Source of the DNA: Roseateles puraquae
Lineage (GTDB): Bacteria; Pseudomonadota; Gammaproteobacteria; Burkholderiales; Burkholderiaceae_C
Direction of reading: 5' to 3'
Length of the DNA: 64,000 bases
NCBI RefSeq assembly: GCF_002205845.1
Contig: NZ_NISI01000001.1
Location: 868,001 to 932,000, forward strand
Shown here: piece after piece, positions 31,448 through 40,236 of the stretch
Layout of the letters: each line of letters starts with the position of its first letter
How positions within the stretch are numbered: the stretch's first letter is position 1
The notes under the pieces: model-generated
The model's database searches: none
What the model was told of the DNA's origin: nothing
The model's input: the letters and a program-made list of their open reading frames with translations, nothing else
Translations under genes and position numbers: made by a program

Positions 31448-32290
31448 ATGCAAGTCCAGGTCGTTGACTACCGCGCTGCCGACGCAGCAGAAAAGTTCAC
31501 CCGCTCCCTGCACGAGACCGGCTTCGGTGTGCTCACCAACCACCCGATCCGCCAGGCCCTCGTCGAGAAGATCTACGCCGACTGGCTGGCCTTCTTCAAC
31601 AGCGAGGCCAAGCACGACTTCGCGTTCTCCAAGGAGACGCAGGACGGCTACTTCTCGACCCAGATCTCGGAGACAGCCAAGGGCGCGACCCACAAGGACA
31701 TCAAGGAGTACTTCCATGTGTACCCCTGGGGTCGCATCCCCGAGTCGCTGAAGGCCGACGCCCTCGCCTACTACCGCGAAGCCAATGCGCTGGCGGAAGA
31801 GCTGCTGAGCTGGGTCGAGCGCTACACGCCGCCCGAGATTGCCGCGAAGTACCGCGAGCCGCTGTCGAACATGATCCAGGGCAGCACCAAGACGCTGCTG
31901 CGCGTGCTGCGCTACCCGCCGCTGACGGGCACCGAGCCGGCCGGCTCGCTGCGTGCAGCAGCCCATGGCGACATCAACCTGCTGACCATCCTGCCCGCCG
32001 CCAATGAGCCGGGCCTGCAGGTGCTGGGCAAGGACGGCGCCTGGCACGACGTGCCCTGCGACTTCGGCACGCTGACGATCAACATCGGCGACATGCTGCA
32101 GGAAGCCTCGGCGGGCTACTACCCGTCGACCCAGCACCGGGTGGTCAACCCGACCGGCGACGGCGCCACCAAGAGCCGCGTGTCACTGCCGCTGTTCCTG
32201 CATCCGCGCGACAACGTCGTGCTGAGCGACCGCTACACCGCGGACGCCTACCTGAACGAACGCCTGCGCGAACTCGGCGTCAAAACTTGA
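31448..32290 (+). CDS. 2-oxoglutarate/Fe(II)-dependent oxygenase, isopenicillin-N-synthase type
   Basis: A 280-residue non-haem iron dioxygenase-like protein. The iron ligands are visible as HxD in AAAHGDINLLTILP (near residue 177) and a distal His in PSTQHRVVNP (near 233). The 2-oxoglutarate-binding Arg is in SRVSLPLFLHP (near 251). An N-terminal DIOX_N-like region (FTRSLHETGFGVLTNHPI) supports the family call. The substrate cannot be told. It is transcribed divergently from sucA, whose product consumes the same co-substrate; a functional link is only conjecture. Confidence 0.9.
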   Translation: MQVQVVDYRAADAAEKFTRSLHETGFGVLTNHPIRQALVEKIYADWLAFFNSEAKHDFAFSKETQDGYFSTQISETAKGATHKDIKEYFHVYPWGRIPESLKADALAYYREANALAEELLSWVERYTPPEIAAKYREPLSNMIQGSTKTLLRVLRYPPLTGTEPAGSLRAAAHGDINLLTILPAANEPGLQVLGKDGAWHDVPCDFGTLTINIGDMLQEASAGYYPSTQHRVVNPTGDGATKSRVSLPLFLHPRDNVVLSDRYTADAYLNERLRELGVKT

Positions 32291-32315
32291 CCCACCCCGC
32301 GCTGGCCTGGCCGAT

Positions 32316-32606
32316 GTGACGCCACACCGCGTCATCGAGATTCACGCGGACGCACCGACCAAGCCGGCGCTCGGGGCCGCCTGCAACGGCTGCGGCGTGT
32401 GCTGCCTGGCGGAACCCTGCCCGCTGGGCGTCCTGATCAGCCGGCGCCTAACAGGTGCGTGCGCCGCCCTCCAGTGGAACGGCGCACGCTATGTGTGCGG
32501 TGTGCTGACGGCCCAACCCCGCGGCCTGCGCGGCTGGCTGGTGCAGCGCTGGATCGCCGCGGGTGACGGTTGCGATTGCTCACTCGAACCTGCGGGCAAG
32601 CCCTAG
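32316..32606 (+). CDS. Cysteine-rich mini-protein, YkgJ-like metal-binding
   Basis: A 96-residue protein with nine cysteines: CNGCGVCC at residues 23-30, then Cys35, Cys49, Cys61, Cys86 and Cys88. The N-terminal CxxCxxCC pattern resembles the YkgJ / zinc- or iron-cluster-binding family, but the protein is shorter. The start is GTG at 32316, 25 bases after the oxygenase stop, so the two may be co-transcribed. Role unknown; an iron-related partner of the adjacent Fe(II) oxygenase is a guess. Confidence 0.72.
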   Translation: MTPHRVIEIHADAPTKPALGAACNGCGVCCLAEPCPLGVLISRRLTGACAALQWNGARYVCGVLTAQPRGLRGWLVQRWIAAGDGCDCSLEPAGKP

Positions 32607-32664
32607 CCGGTCTTCAGGGCCCCCCAGCTACATTTTTCGGCTTCTGCTCACGTGAGGAAGCCGC

Positions 32665-34242
32665 ATGAAATCCGTTCTCCGCGCACTCCCCTTGCTGGCG
32701 GCGCTGGCCCTGGTCATGCCGGGGACCGGCACGGCCGCTCCGCTGCGCTGGGCCGCCACCAACGACATCCTGACGCTGGACCCGCATTCGCAGGACCACA
32801 ACACCTCCAACGCCATCGGCGCCCACATCTACGAGGGCCTCACGCGGCTGAGCCGCGAATACCGGCCGGAACCCGCCCTGGCCACGAAGTGGACCTACCT
32901 GTCGCAGACACAGGTGCGGTTCGAACTGCGCCGCGGCGTGAAGTTCCATGACGGCTCGCCCTTCACCGCCGACGACGTGGTGTTCAGCTTCGGCCGCATC
33001 ACCCAGCCCCAGGGCACCAAGCAGACCTATGTGTCGGGCATCAAGGAGGTGAAGAAGATCGACGACTACACCGTCGATCTGCTGCTGGAGGCGCCGACGC
33101 CGATGCTGCTGCAGAACATCATCAGCTTCTCGATCATGAGCAAGGCCTGGTCGGTCAAGAACAACACCACCAGCACCCAGGACTACAAGGCCAAGGACGA
33201 GAACTACGCGTCGCGCAACGCGAACGGCACCGGCCCCTACAAGCTGATCAGCTGGCAGCCTGACCAGGCGGTGAAGATGGTCGCCAACAAGGACTGGTGG
33301 GACAAGAACCCCGGCAACGTGACCGAGTTGAGCTACCTGCCGATCAAGTCCGCCCCGACGCGGGTCGCCGCCCTGCTCTCGGGCGACGTCGACATGGTGA
33401 CCGACCTGCCGCCGCAGGACTTCTTCAAGCTCAAGGAGGAGAGCAAGGTCAAGCTGCTGGAAGGCCCCGAGATCCGCACCATCTTCTTCGTGATGGACGA
33501 GGGCAGCGACGAACTGCGCGAGTCCAGCGTCAAGGGCAAGAACCCCTTCAAGGACAGAAGAGTGCGCGAGGCCATGAACCTGGCGCTGGACCGCGAGGCC
33601 ATCAAGCGAAGCATCATGCGCGGGCTGTCGGTACCCGCGGCGCTGATGGTGCCGCCGGGCGTGAATGGCTACGACTCCGCCCTGGATGCGCCGATCAAGC
33701 CTGACCTCGACAAGGCCCGCAAGCTGCTGGCCGACGCCGGCTACCCGCAGGGCTTCGACGTGCCGCTGCACTGCCCCAACAACCGCTACGTGAACGACGA
33801 GCAGGTCTGCCAGGCCGCCGTGTCGATGTGGGCCAAGATTGGCGTGAAGGTGCGGCTCATCGCCGCGCCCTTCTCCACCCACAGCCAGACCTTCCAGCGC
33901 GGCGAATCGGCCTTCTACATGCTGGGCTGGGGCGTGTCGACCTACGATGCGCTCTACGCGATGCAGGCCTGGGGCCATACCCGCACCAACGGTGCGGATG
34001 GCAACTTCAATTTCGGCAAGGTCAGCGATGCCACGCTGGACGGACTCATCCAGAAGATCAAGTTCGAACCCGATGTGCCCAAGCGCAACGCCCTCATCCG
34101 CGACGCGCTGCTGCGCATCCGCGACGAAGCGCTGTTCATTCCCATCCATCACCAGATCCGCCCCTGGGCGATGAAGCCGGGCGTGGACACGATCCATCGC
34201 TCCAACGATTACTTCGAAGCCCGCTACACCACCGTCAAATGA
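32665..34242 (+). CDS. ABC transporter solute-binding protein, family 5 (first of tandem pair)
   Basis: Periplasmic binding protein of the peptide/nickel/opine class (SBP_bac_5). The 525-residue product has a signal peptide cut near GTAA (residue 24), then DILTLDPHSQDHNTSNAIGAH near 36 and the family signature LRRGVKFHDGSPFTADDVVFS near 90. GAGGAA precedes the ATG. It is 57 bases after the cysteine-rich gene and overlaps the next binding-protein gene by four bases. No permease or ATPase gene is adjacent. Ligand not predictable. Confidence 0.93.
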   Translation: MKSVLRALPLLAALALVMPGTGTAAPLRWAATNDILTLDPHSQDHNTSNAIGAHIYEGLTRLSREYRPEPALATKWTYLSQTQVRFELRRGVKFHDGSPFTADDVVFSFGRITQPQGTKQTYVSGIKEVKKIDDYTVDLLLEAPTPMLLQNIISFSIMSKAWSVKNNTTSTQDYKAKDENYASRNANGTGPYKLISWQPDQAVKMVANKDWWDKNPGNVTELSYLPIKSAPTRVAALLSGDVDMVTDLPPQDFFKLKEESKVKLLEGPEIRTIFFVMDEGSDELRESSVKGKNPFKDRRVREAMNLALDREAIKRSIMRGLSVPAALMVPPGVNGYDSALDAPIKPDLDKARKLLADAGYPQGFDVPLHCPNNRYVNDEQVCQAAVSMWAKIGVKVRLIAAPFSTHSQTFQRGESAFYMLGWGVSTYDALYAMQAWGHTRTNGADGNFNFGKVSDATLDGLIQKIKFEPDVPKRNALIRDALLRIRDEALFIPIHHQIRPWAMKPGVDTIHRSNDYFEARYTTVK

Positions 34243-35804
34243 AGAAGCTCTCGACCCTTGCCGCCGCCCTGCTGCTCAGCTGCGGCATCGCCAGTGCCAA
34301 CACCCTGCGCTGGGCCGCCCAGAACGACATCCAGACGCTGGACCCGCACTCCCAGAACCACTCCGCCACCACGACGATCAGCGGCTACGCCTACGAAGGC
34401 CTGACCCGCTACACCGAGAAGTTCGACGTGGAGCCGGCGCTGGCCACCAAATGGACCTTCGTCTCGCCCACCCAGGTGCGCTTCGACCTGCGCCGCGGCG
34501 TGAAGTTCCACGATGGCACACCGTTCACGGCCGACGACGTGGTCTTCAGCCTGCAGCGCATCAAGCATCCGGCCAGCAACATGGTCATCTACTCCTCCGG
34601 CATCAAGGAGGTGAAGAAGATCGACGACTTCACCGTCGACCTGATCCTGGACGGTCCCAACCCGGTGCTGACCCGCAACCTGACCTTCGTGCGCATCGTC
34701 AGCAAGGCCTGGGCCATCAAGAACCGCTCCGAGAACCCCCAGGACTACAAGGCCAAGGAAGACACCTTCGCCTCGCGCAACGCCAACGGCACCGGCCCCT
34801 TCAAGATCACCAGCTGGACGCCTGACCAGAAACTCACCATGACCGCCAACAAGGACTGGTGGGACAAGCCCAAGGGCAACATCAGCGAGGTGACCTACCT
34901 GCCCATCAAGCAGGACGCGACCCGAGTGGCGGCGCTGTTGTCCGGTGCGCTCGACCTGCTGACCGACCTGCCCCCGCAGGACGTGGCCAAGCTCAAGGCC
35001 GACCCGCGCCTGAAGGTCATCGAAGGCCCCGAGAACCGCACCATCTTCTTCGCGCTGGACCTGGGCAGCGACGAGATCAAGGGCAGCAACGTGAAGGGCA
35101 AGAACCCCTTCAAGGACCGTCGCGTGCGCGAGGCCATGTCGCTGGCCATCGACCGCGAAGCCATCAAGCGCAGCCTGATGCGCAACCTTTCCATCCCGGC
35201 GGCCATCATGGTGGCGCCGGTGGCCTATGGCTGGTCGCAGGAGCTGGACACGGTGGCCAAGCCCGACCTGGCCCGCGCCAAGCAACTGATGACCGACGCG
35301 GGCTATGCCGAGGGCTTCGAGACCCCGCTCGCCTGCCCCAACGACCGCTACGTGAACGACGAGGAAATCTGCCAGGCCGTCGTGTCGATGTGGGCCCGCA
35401 TCGGCATCAAGGCCAAGCTGACCACGCAGCCCATGTCGCAGCACTCGGCCGCGCTGCAGCGCTTCGAGCTGCCGCTGTACATGTACGGGTGGGGCGTGAC
35501 CACGTTCGACGCCCAGTACACGCTGCAGGACATCGTGCACACCAAGACCAGCGGTGCCGATGGCAAGGGCAACTACTCGCGGGTCAGCGATGCCAAGGTC
35601 GACGCGCTGGTGCAGCAGATGAAGGTCGAGACCGACGCGCCCAAGCGCCTGGCCCTGATGCAGGAAGCCCTCAAGCGCACGCGCGACGAGTTCCTGTTCA
35701 TCCCCATCCACCACCAGGTGCGCCCCTGGGCGATGCGGGCCGGCGTGACCATCCCGCATTCGGCCAACGACGCGCCGCAGGCCAAGTGGGCCACGATGAA
35801 GTGA
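34239..35804 (+). CDS. ABC transporter solute-binding protein, family 5 (second of tandem pair)
   Basis: A 521-residue paralogue of the preceding gene, sharing whole blocks such as the LDPHSQ, RRGVKFHDG and KGKNPFKDRRVREAM segments, so the pair arose by tandem duplication. The signal peptide MKKLSTLAAALLLSCGIASA can be read as cut after ASA; the LLSC could alternatively act as a lipobox. The ATG overlaps the previous stop (ATGA). A short GC-rich stem (35806-35821) follows the stop without a U-tract. Confidence 0.93.
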   Translation: MKKLSTLAAALLLSCGIASANTLRWAAQNDIQTLDPHSQNHSATTTISGYAYEGLTRYTEKFDVEPALATKWTFVSPTQVRFDLRRGVKFHDGTPFTADDVVFSLQRIKHPASNMVIYSSGIKEVKKIDDFTVDLILDGPNPVLTRNLTFVRIVSKAWAIKNRSENPQDYKAKEDTFASRNANGTGPFKITSWTPDQKLTMTANKDWWDKPKGNISEVTYLPIKQDATRVAALLSGALDLLTDLPPQDVAKLKADPRLKVIEGPENRTIFFALDLGSDEIKGSNVKGKNPFKDRRVREAMSLAIDREAIKRSLMRNLSIPAAIMVAPVAYGWSQELDTVAKPDLARAKQLMTDAGYAEGFETPLACPNDRYVNDEEICQAVVSMWARIGIKAKLTTQPMSQHSAALQRFELPLYMYGWGVTTFDAQYTLQDIVHTKTSGADGKGNYSRVSDAKVDALVQQMKVETDAPKRLALMQEALKRTRDEFLFIPIHHQVRPWAMRAGVTIPHSANDAPQAKWATMK

Positions 35805-35851
35805 GCGGCTGAGTTCAGCCGAGGCCTCGCGCGCGCGGGACAATCCGCGTG

Positions 35852-37807
35852 ATGAGCGAGCCCGTCTTCCAGCCCCTCCACATCACGCCGAGCGACGAGC
35901 AGCGCGCCATCCAGCTGCGCCGCACGCGGCTGATGCTCGTGGAGGCGAACGCCGGCGCCGCCAAGACCACCACGCTGGCCCTGCGCATCGCCCAGGCGCT
36001 GGCGCGCGGCGCGCCGCCCGAGAGTCTGCTGGCCCTGACAGCCACCGCGCCGGCCGTGACGGCGCTGCGGGAGCGCCTGACGGCCATTGGCGTGGACCGC
36101 AGCGTGGCCGAGGGTTTGCGTGTCCTGACCTTCGAGACCTTCTGCCTCGACGTGCTGGCTGCCGCCGAGGGCGAGGCCTCGCGCGCCCTGGTCACGCCCG
36201 AGCAGGTGCGGCCCTTCGTCATCCGCGCGGTGGAGCGGGCCCAGTCGCTGCCCGAGGAACGCTACCCCGACGAGTTGCACGGCGATGCCCGTCCCGCAGA
36301 CCTGGTCGAAGGCCTGCTGCAGGCCTTTGAAGTGCTCAGGGGGCGGCTGGTGCTGCAACAACTCGACCCCGACGAGCGCCTCACGCCCGCAGCTGCGGAG
36401 TCGCTCGGCTTCGACTACCTGACGCTGCGAAGCTGGCAATGCTTCGAGGCCATCCGCCGCGGTGGCCACCCGGACCGCCCGGACTTCCGCACACCGGGCG
36501 ACGGCGTGCATGACCTGGCACGACTGCTGCTGGCCGGCGAGATCCGCCCGGAGGACGGTTTTCTGCAGCAGGGCCTCAGCCTGGTCGGCGTGGACGAGAT
36601 GCACGACATGAACCGCGCCGCCTTCACCGTGCTGAAGGCCCTGCTGGCAGCCAACCCACGGGCGGCCTTCGTTGGCGTGGGCGACCGGGACCAGGTCATC
36701 CACGCCCAGAGTGGCGCGGAGGCGGGCTTCATGGGCGAGCACTTCCGGCGCGAGATCGGCGAGCCCGAGGTACTGCCGCTGACGGCGAGCCACCGCTTCG
36801 GCCCGACACTCGCCCGCCATGCCGGCGCCCTCGCCCGCAAGCCCTACGCGGCCAGCAGTGAGACCCGAACGGTCGTGCATCTGGAGCCCTGCCCTTCACC
36901 GCGCCTGGCGGCCGAGTACATCGCCCGGCAAGCGCAGGCCCACCTCGCGCAGCGTGGCCCCGCCACGTTCAGGGTGCTGCTGCGACATCCGGCCCACTCA
37001 GTGCGCATCGAGCATGAGTTGCTGCGCCTCGGCGTGGCCTACGGCACCGCTGGCTTCACGCCCTTCCTCGCCCGGCCCGAGACGCTGCTGGTACGGGGCC
37101 TGCACGCGCATGCGCTGGGCAACTACGCTGGCTTCGACACGCCTGAACGCCGCGCCGCACTGCTGGACGCCTGGCTGCTGTTCTCCGGCGCGGGCATCGA
37201 CAGCGTGGAGCTGCGCCACCTGGACCGCCAGCAAGCGCAGCGCGTCGCGGTCGCCGAAGCTGCGCAGGACCTGGACGCCACCCGTCGCTTCATTGACGCC
37301 CACGCCTTGCGCAGTGCCGTACCCGACGCACGGCGCACGCTGGAGGCTGCACTCGCGTTGCTGGGCACGGGTGACGACGACGCCTTTGAGGCGTCCTTCC
37401 TGAAGGTGCTCGCGCCGCTGTCGCTGGCCCGCCGTGTGTTCGTCCGCGAGGCCGACGCGACGCGCGTGGCCGACAACATCACGCAGCTCGTGCAGCTGGT
37501 GCTGGCCGAGGGCGGATCGATTGCAGCCGCGATGCAGCTGCTGGCCACGCTGAGCCTGCGCGGCGGTGAGGTCGGGCGCTCGCGAGCCCGTCCCCGCGTG
37601 GTGCTGTCCAGCATCGAGGTCGCCAAGGGCTTGGAGTTCGACCACGTCATCCTGCCCCACCTCACGGCCGGCGAGTTCGGCGGCGGCAGCCTTGAGAACC
37701 GCAACCTGCTCTACGTGGCTCTGACCCGCGCCCGCCAGCGGCTGACGCTGACCTTCGACCCCGAGCGCCCGTCCCGCTTCCTGAGGGATGCGGGTTTTTT
37801 GGAATGA
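35852..37807 (+). CDS. Divergent UvrD/PcrA-like superfamily 1 helicase
   Basis: A 651-residue protein with SF1A helicase motifs in order: Q-motif ITPSDEQRAI; motif I EANAGAAKTTTLAL (near 33), Ib TFETFCLDVL (near 95), II GVDEMHDMN (near 248), III GVGDRDQVIHAQ (near 275), IV TASHRFGP (near 312), V SSIEVAKGLEFDHVILP (near 590) and VI NLLYVALTRARQRL (near 625). Motif I lacks the usual GKT glycine (AAKT), and motif II reads DEMHD rather than DEFQD. ATG at 35852 is preferred to the GTG three bases upstream. It has no nuclease domain. Role unknown. Confidence 0.85.
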   Translation: MSEPVFQPLHITPSDEQRAIQLRRTRLMLVEANAGAAKTTTLALRIAQALARGAPPESLLALTATAPAVTALRERLTAIGVDRSVAEGLRVLTFETFCLDVLAAAEGEASRALVTPEQVRPFVIRAVERAQSLPEERYPDELHGDARPADLVEGLLQAFEVLRGRLVLQQLDPDERLTPAAAESLGFDYLTLRSWQCFEAIRRGGHPDRPDFRTPGDGVHDLARLLLAGEIRPEDGFLQQGLSLVGVDEMHDMNRAAFTVLKALLAANPRAAFVGVGDRDQVIHAQSGAEAGFMGEHFRREIGEPEVLPLTASHRFGPTLARHAGALARKPYAASSETRTVVHLEPCPSPRLAAEYIARQAQAHLAQRGPATFRVLLRHPAHSVRIEHELLRLGVAYGTAGFTPFLARPETLLVRGLHAHALGNYAGFDTPERRAALLDAWLLFSGAGIDSVELRHLDRQQAQRVAVAEAAQDLDATRRFIDAHALRSAVPDARRTLEAALALLGTGDDDAFEASFLKVLAPLSLARRVFVREADATRVADNITQLVQLVLAEGGSIAAAMQLLATLSLRGGEVGRSRARPRVVLSSIEVAKGLEFDHVILPHLTAGEFGGGSLENRNLLYVALTRARQRLTLTFDPERPSRFLRDAGFLE

Positions 37808-37817
37808 ACCTGCCCGC

Positions 37818-38468
37818 ATGAAGCCCCCCGTCATCAACTTTTCGACACTGCAGTCGGCCGTGGAGATCACGGCCACGCTGGCCTTCGCGCTGTCCGGCCT
37901 GCTGGCCGGGGCCCGCAAGCGGCTGGACGTGGTGGGGCTGTGCGTGGTGGCCGGGCTGTCGGCCTTCGGCGGCGGCACGCTGCGCGACGTGCTGCTGGAC
38001 CGCCGGCCCTTCTTCTGGGTCGAGCATGCCGACTGGTTGTGGGTGCTGATGGGCCTGTGCCTGGCCGCCATGCTCGGCATGCGGCGGCGCCACCTCGCGC
38101 TGACGGAGCGCGCCATCCAGTGGCCCGACGCGCTCGGCCTGGGCCTGTTCACCGCCAACGGCACGCTGGTGGCGCTGGATGCGGGCATGCCCGCCATCGT
38201 GGCCGTGTTGATGGGCGTGATCACGGCGGTATTCGGCGGCGTGCTGCGGGACATCGTCTGCAACGAGATCCCCGCCGCCTTCCACGACCACCGCCCCTAT
38301 GCCCTGTGCAGCTTCATGGGCGGCTGGGTGCTGGTGGCCGCCGTGGCCGTGGAGGCGCCGCAATGGGTCGCCATCAGTGCCGGCGCGGCCACCGCTGTGG
38401 CGCTTCGCGGCCTGGCCCTGTGGACGGGCTGGACGCTGCCCGCGTGGCGCATCGGCACGCCACGCTAG
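37818..38468 (+). CDS. TRIC-type cation channel family membrane protein (UPF0126, YicG-like)
   Basis: A 216-residue protein with about seven hydrophobic helices arranged as two related halves. The halves share the motif GLSAFGGGTLRDVLLDRRPFFW (near residue 45) and its partner ITAVFGGVLRDIVCNEIPAAF (near 133). These GGG/GGxLRD motifs mark the bacterial trimeric intracellular cation (TRIC) channel / UPF0126 family, proposed to conduct potassium. It begins 10 bases after the helicase stop, so the two are probably co-transcribed. It converges with the glucanase gene. Confidence 0.93.
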   Translation: MKPPVINFSTLQSAVEITATLAFALSGLLAGARKRLDVVGLCVVAGLSAFGGGTLRDVLLDRRPFFWVEHADWLWVLMGLCLAAMLGMRRRHLALTERAIQWPDALGLGLFTANGTLVALDAGMPAIVAVLMGVITAVFGGVLRDIVCNEIPAAFHDHRPYALCSFMGGWVLVAAVAVEAPQWVAISAGAATAVALRGLALWTGWTLPAWRIGTPR

Positions 38469-38481
38469 GCAACGGCTTGGG

Positions 38482-40236
38482 CTACCAGCCGATGGTGTAG
38501 GTCACCACCGTCGGCGCCTGGGTGTGCAGCGACGGGCTGAAGTCACCCACGTCGTCATACGCGAACCCATAGGCCTTGCGGTTGATGCTGTGGTCGTGCC
38601 AGAACTTGGCGTACCAATTGCCCACCTGGCCCGCCGGGTAGTGTGCCGACTGAACGTACCAGTTGGCCGGCGTTTCCATCACATGGCGGTTCAGCGCCGC
38701 GCACACCTGGGCCTGGATCTGCAGTTGCGTGCCGACGTTGGTCGGGTTGCCGCTGCCGTCTGCCAGCAGGCCGGCGCCCAGCAGCACCATGGCGGTGTCG
38801 GGCTTGCCGTTGATGTAGAAGGTGCCGGCCGGCGAGCCGCCGGTGAAGATGAAGCGGTCACCACTCACGCGGCCACGGAAGGTGCCGAGGTTCTGCAGCG
38901 TGAACACCAGGTCTTCGGTGCGGTAGCGGGCCCAGACGGCGTCGATGTACGGCTGCAGGTAGTTGGCGTTGGCCTGCCCCGGCTTGAAGCTGGCATGGGC
39001 CGGCGCCATGATGCGGTAAGGCGCATACGGCGCCTGTGCGAGCGGCTTGAAGGCCGTCGGCACCTCGGCGATGAACTTGCTGAAGAGCTGGTCGCGCGTC
39101 TCGGCGAGGGCCTCGCCGACCGTCTGGTCATAACCGCCCAGCCCCTGCACACGCAGCTTCAGCGGAAAGCCGAAATGATCCACCCGCGTGGTGTTGATGA
39201 AGATTCCTGGGTCTGCGCGGCCCGGCGGGATGATGGCCATTTCGCCAAAGTCGAAGTAGACGTCGATGTTCGGGTCGGTCGGGTTCTCGATATTGGCGCC
39301 GGCATAGCCCACGTTGCCATTGCCATCGAGCACCACACGGATGTACATCGGCGAGCCCACCGACATCAGCACGCGCGCCGAGTCCAGCGGCGGGATGGTG
39401 AGGGACCGTGTGGCACTGAGCTTGTGGAAGTAGTTGGTGTAGGTGACGCCGTTCTTGGTGAGCGCGCCGTTGTCGGCGGTGGACATCGGGATGAGGTTGC
39501 CGGCGGCGTCCACGCGCACGAACTTCCCCGTCGACCAGTCGCGGCCGATGATGGCCCAGTAGACCTGGTCATCGGTCCAGCGGCCTGCCGTCTGGTTGAC
39601 GATGTTGAAGGTGGTGCGGCCGTTCCAGGTGGTCGTCGCGGCGCCGATCTTGAAGGACGAGGTCAGGTCATTGAAGCCGCGGCTCACGAGGTTGGGCTCA
39701 TTGCCCGTCAGCACCAAGGAGCCGCCGCCGTAGTTGATGTCATTGAACAGCGTGACCTGGTAGCCCGCCTGCACCTTGACCGACGAGACACGGTCATTCC
39801 AGGCGCTGCCGATCCAGGCGCTGTCGGCACTGACGCAGAGGCTATCGCCGGTGTAGTTGGCATCGGCATAGAAGCACACTGGGCCGGTGGCCGTGTTGCC
39901 GCTCACGGTGTAGCTGAACTTGGGGGTGTCGTAGGCCGGCGTGCCGTTGTTGTAGGTGAACCAGTAGCCGACGACGTTGCCGGTGGCGACGCTGAGCTTC
40001 TGCTCGTAGCGCCCGTTGGCGGCGGTCATGCGCAGGTTCTGCTGCGCGCCGTTGTTGACCGTGTAGTGCACGTCGACCCAGGTGGTCGACACATTGGACT
40101 TGAACCAGATCGTGGCGGTGCTGCCGCTGACCTCCACGCCCTGGTCGTAGTCGGCCGCTGCCGCGGGCCCCGCCAGCCCGAGGGCCAGCCACAGGCACAC
40201 GCCGAGCAGGCGCATGCAACGCAGGATGAGATTCAC
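38482..40236 (-). CDS. Secreted beta-1,3-glucanase: CBM56, beta-gamma crystallin, GH64
   Basis: A 584-residue secreted protein. Start GTG at 40236, preceded by GAGGAG at ideal spacing. The signal peptide is cut near GPAAAA (27). Residues 29-110 resemble CBM56 beta-1,3-glucan-binding modules (SNVSTTWVDVHYTVNNGAQQ). Residues 119-197 look like a beta/gamma-crystallin domain (CFYADANYTGDSLCV; VTLFNDINYGGGSLVLTG). Residues 208-584 resemble glycoside hydrolase family 64 (VYWAIIGRD; INTTRVDHFGFPL; WHDHSINRKAYGFAYDDVGD). The likely substrate is curdlan- or laminarin-type beta-1,3-glucan of fungi or algae. LacI-type operators lie upstream. Confidence 0.85.
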   Translation of the reverse strand: MNLILRCMRLLGVCLWLALGLAGPAAAADYDQGVEVSGSTATIWFKSNVSTTWVDVHYTVNNGAQQNLRMTAANGRYEQKLSVATGNVVGYWFTYNNGTPAYDTPKFSYTVSGNTATGPVCFYADANYTGDSLCVSADSAWIGSAWNDRVSSVKVQAGYQVTLFNDINYGGGSLVLTGNEPNLVSRGFNDLTSSFKIGAATTTWNGRTTFNIVNQTAGRWTDDQVYWAIIGRDWSTGKFVRVDAAGNLIPMSTADNGALTKNGVTYTNYFHKLSATRSLTIPPLDSARVLMSVGSPMYIRVVLDGNGNVGYAGANIENPTDPNIDVYFDFGEMAIIPPGRADPGIFINTTRVDHFGFPLKLRVQGLGGYDQTVGEALAETRDQLFSKFIAEVPTAFKPLAQAPYAPYRIMAPAHASFKPGQANANYLQPYIDAVWARYRTEDLVFTLQNLGTFRGRVSGDRFIFTGGSPAGTFYINGKPDTAMVLLGAGLLADGSGNPTNVGTQLQIQAQVCAALNRHVMETPANWYVQSAHYPAGQVGNWYAKFWHDHSINRKAYGFAYDDVGDFSPSLHTQAPTVVTYTIGW

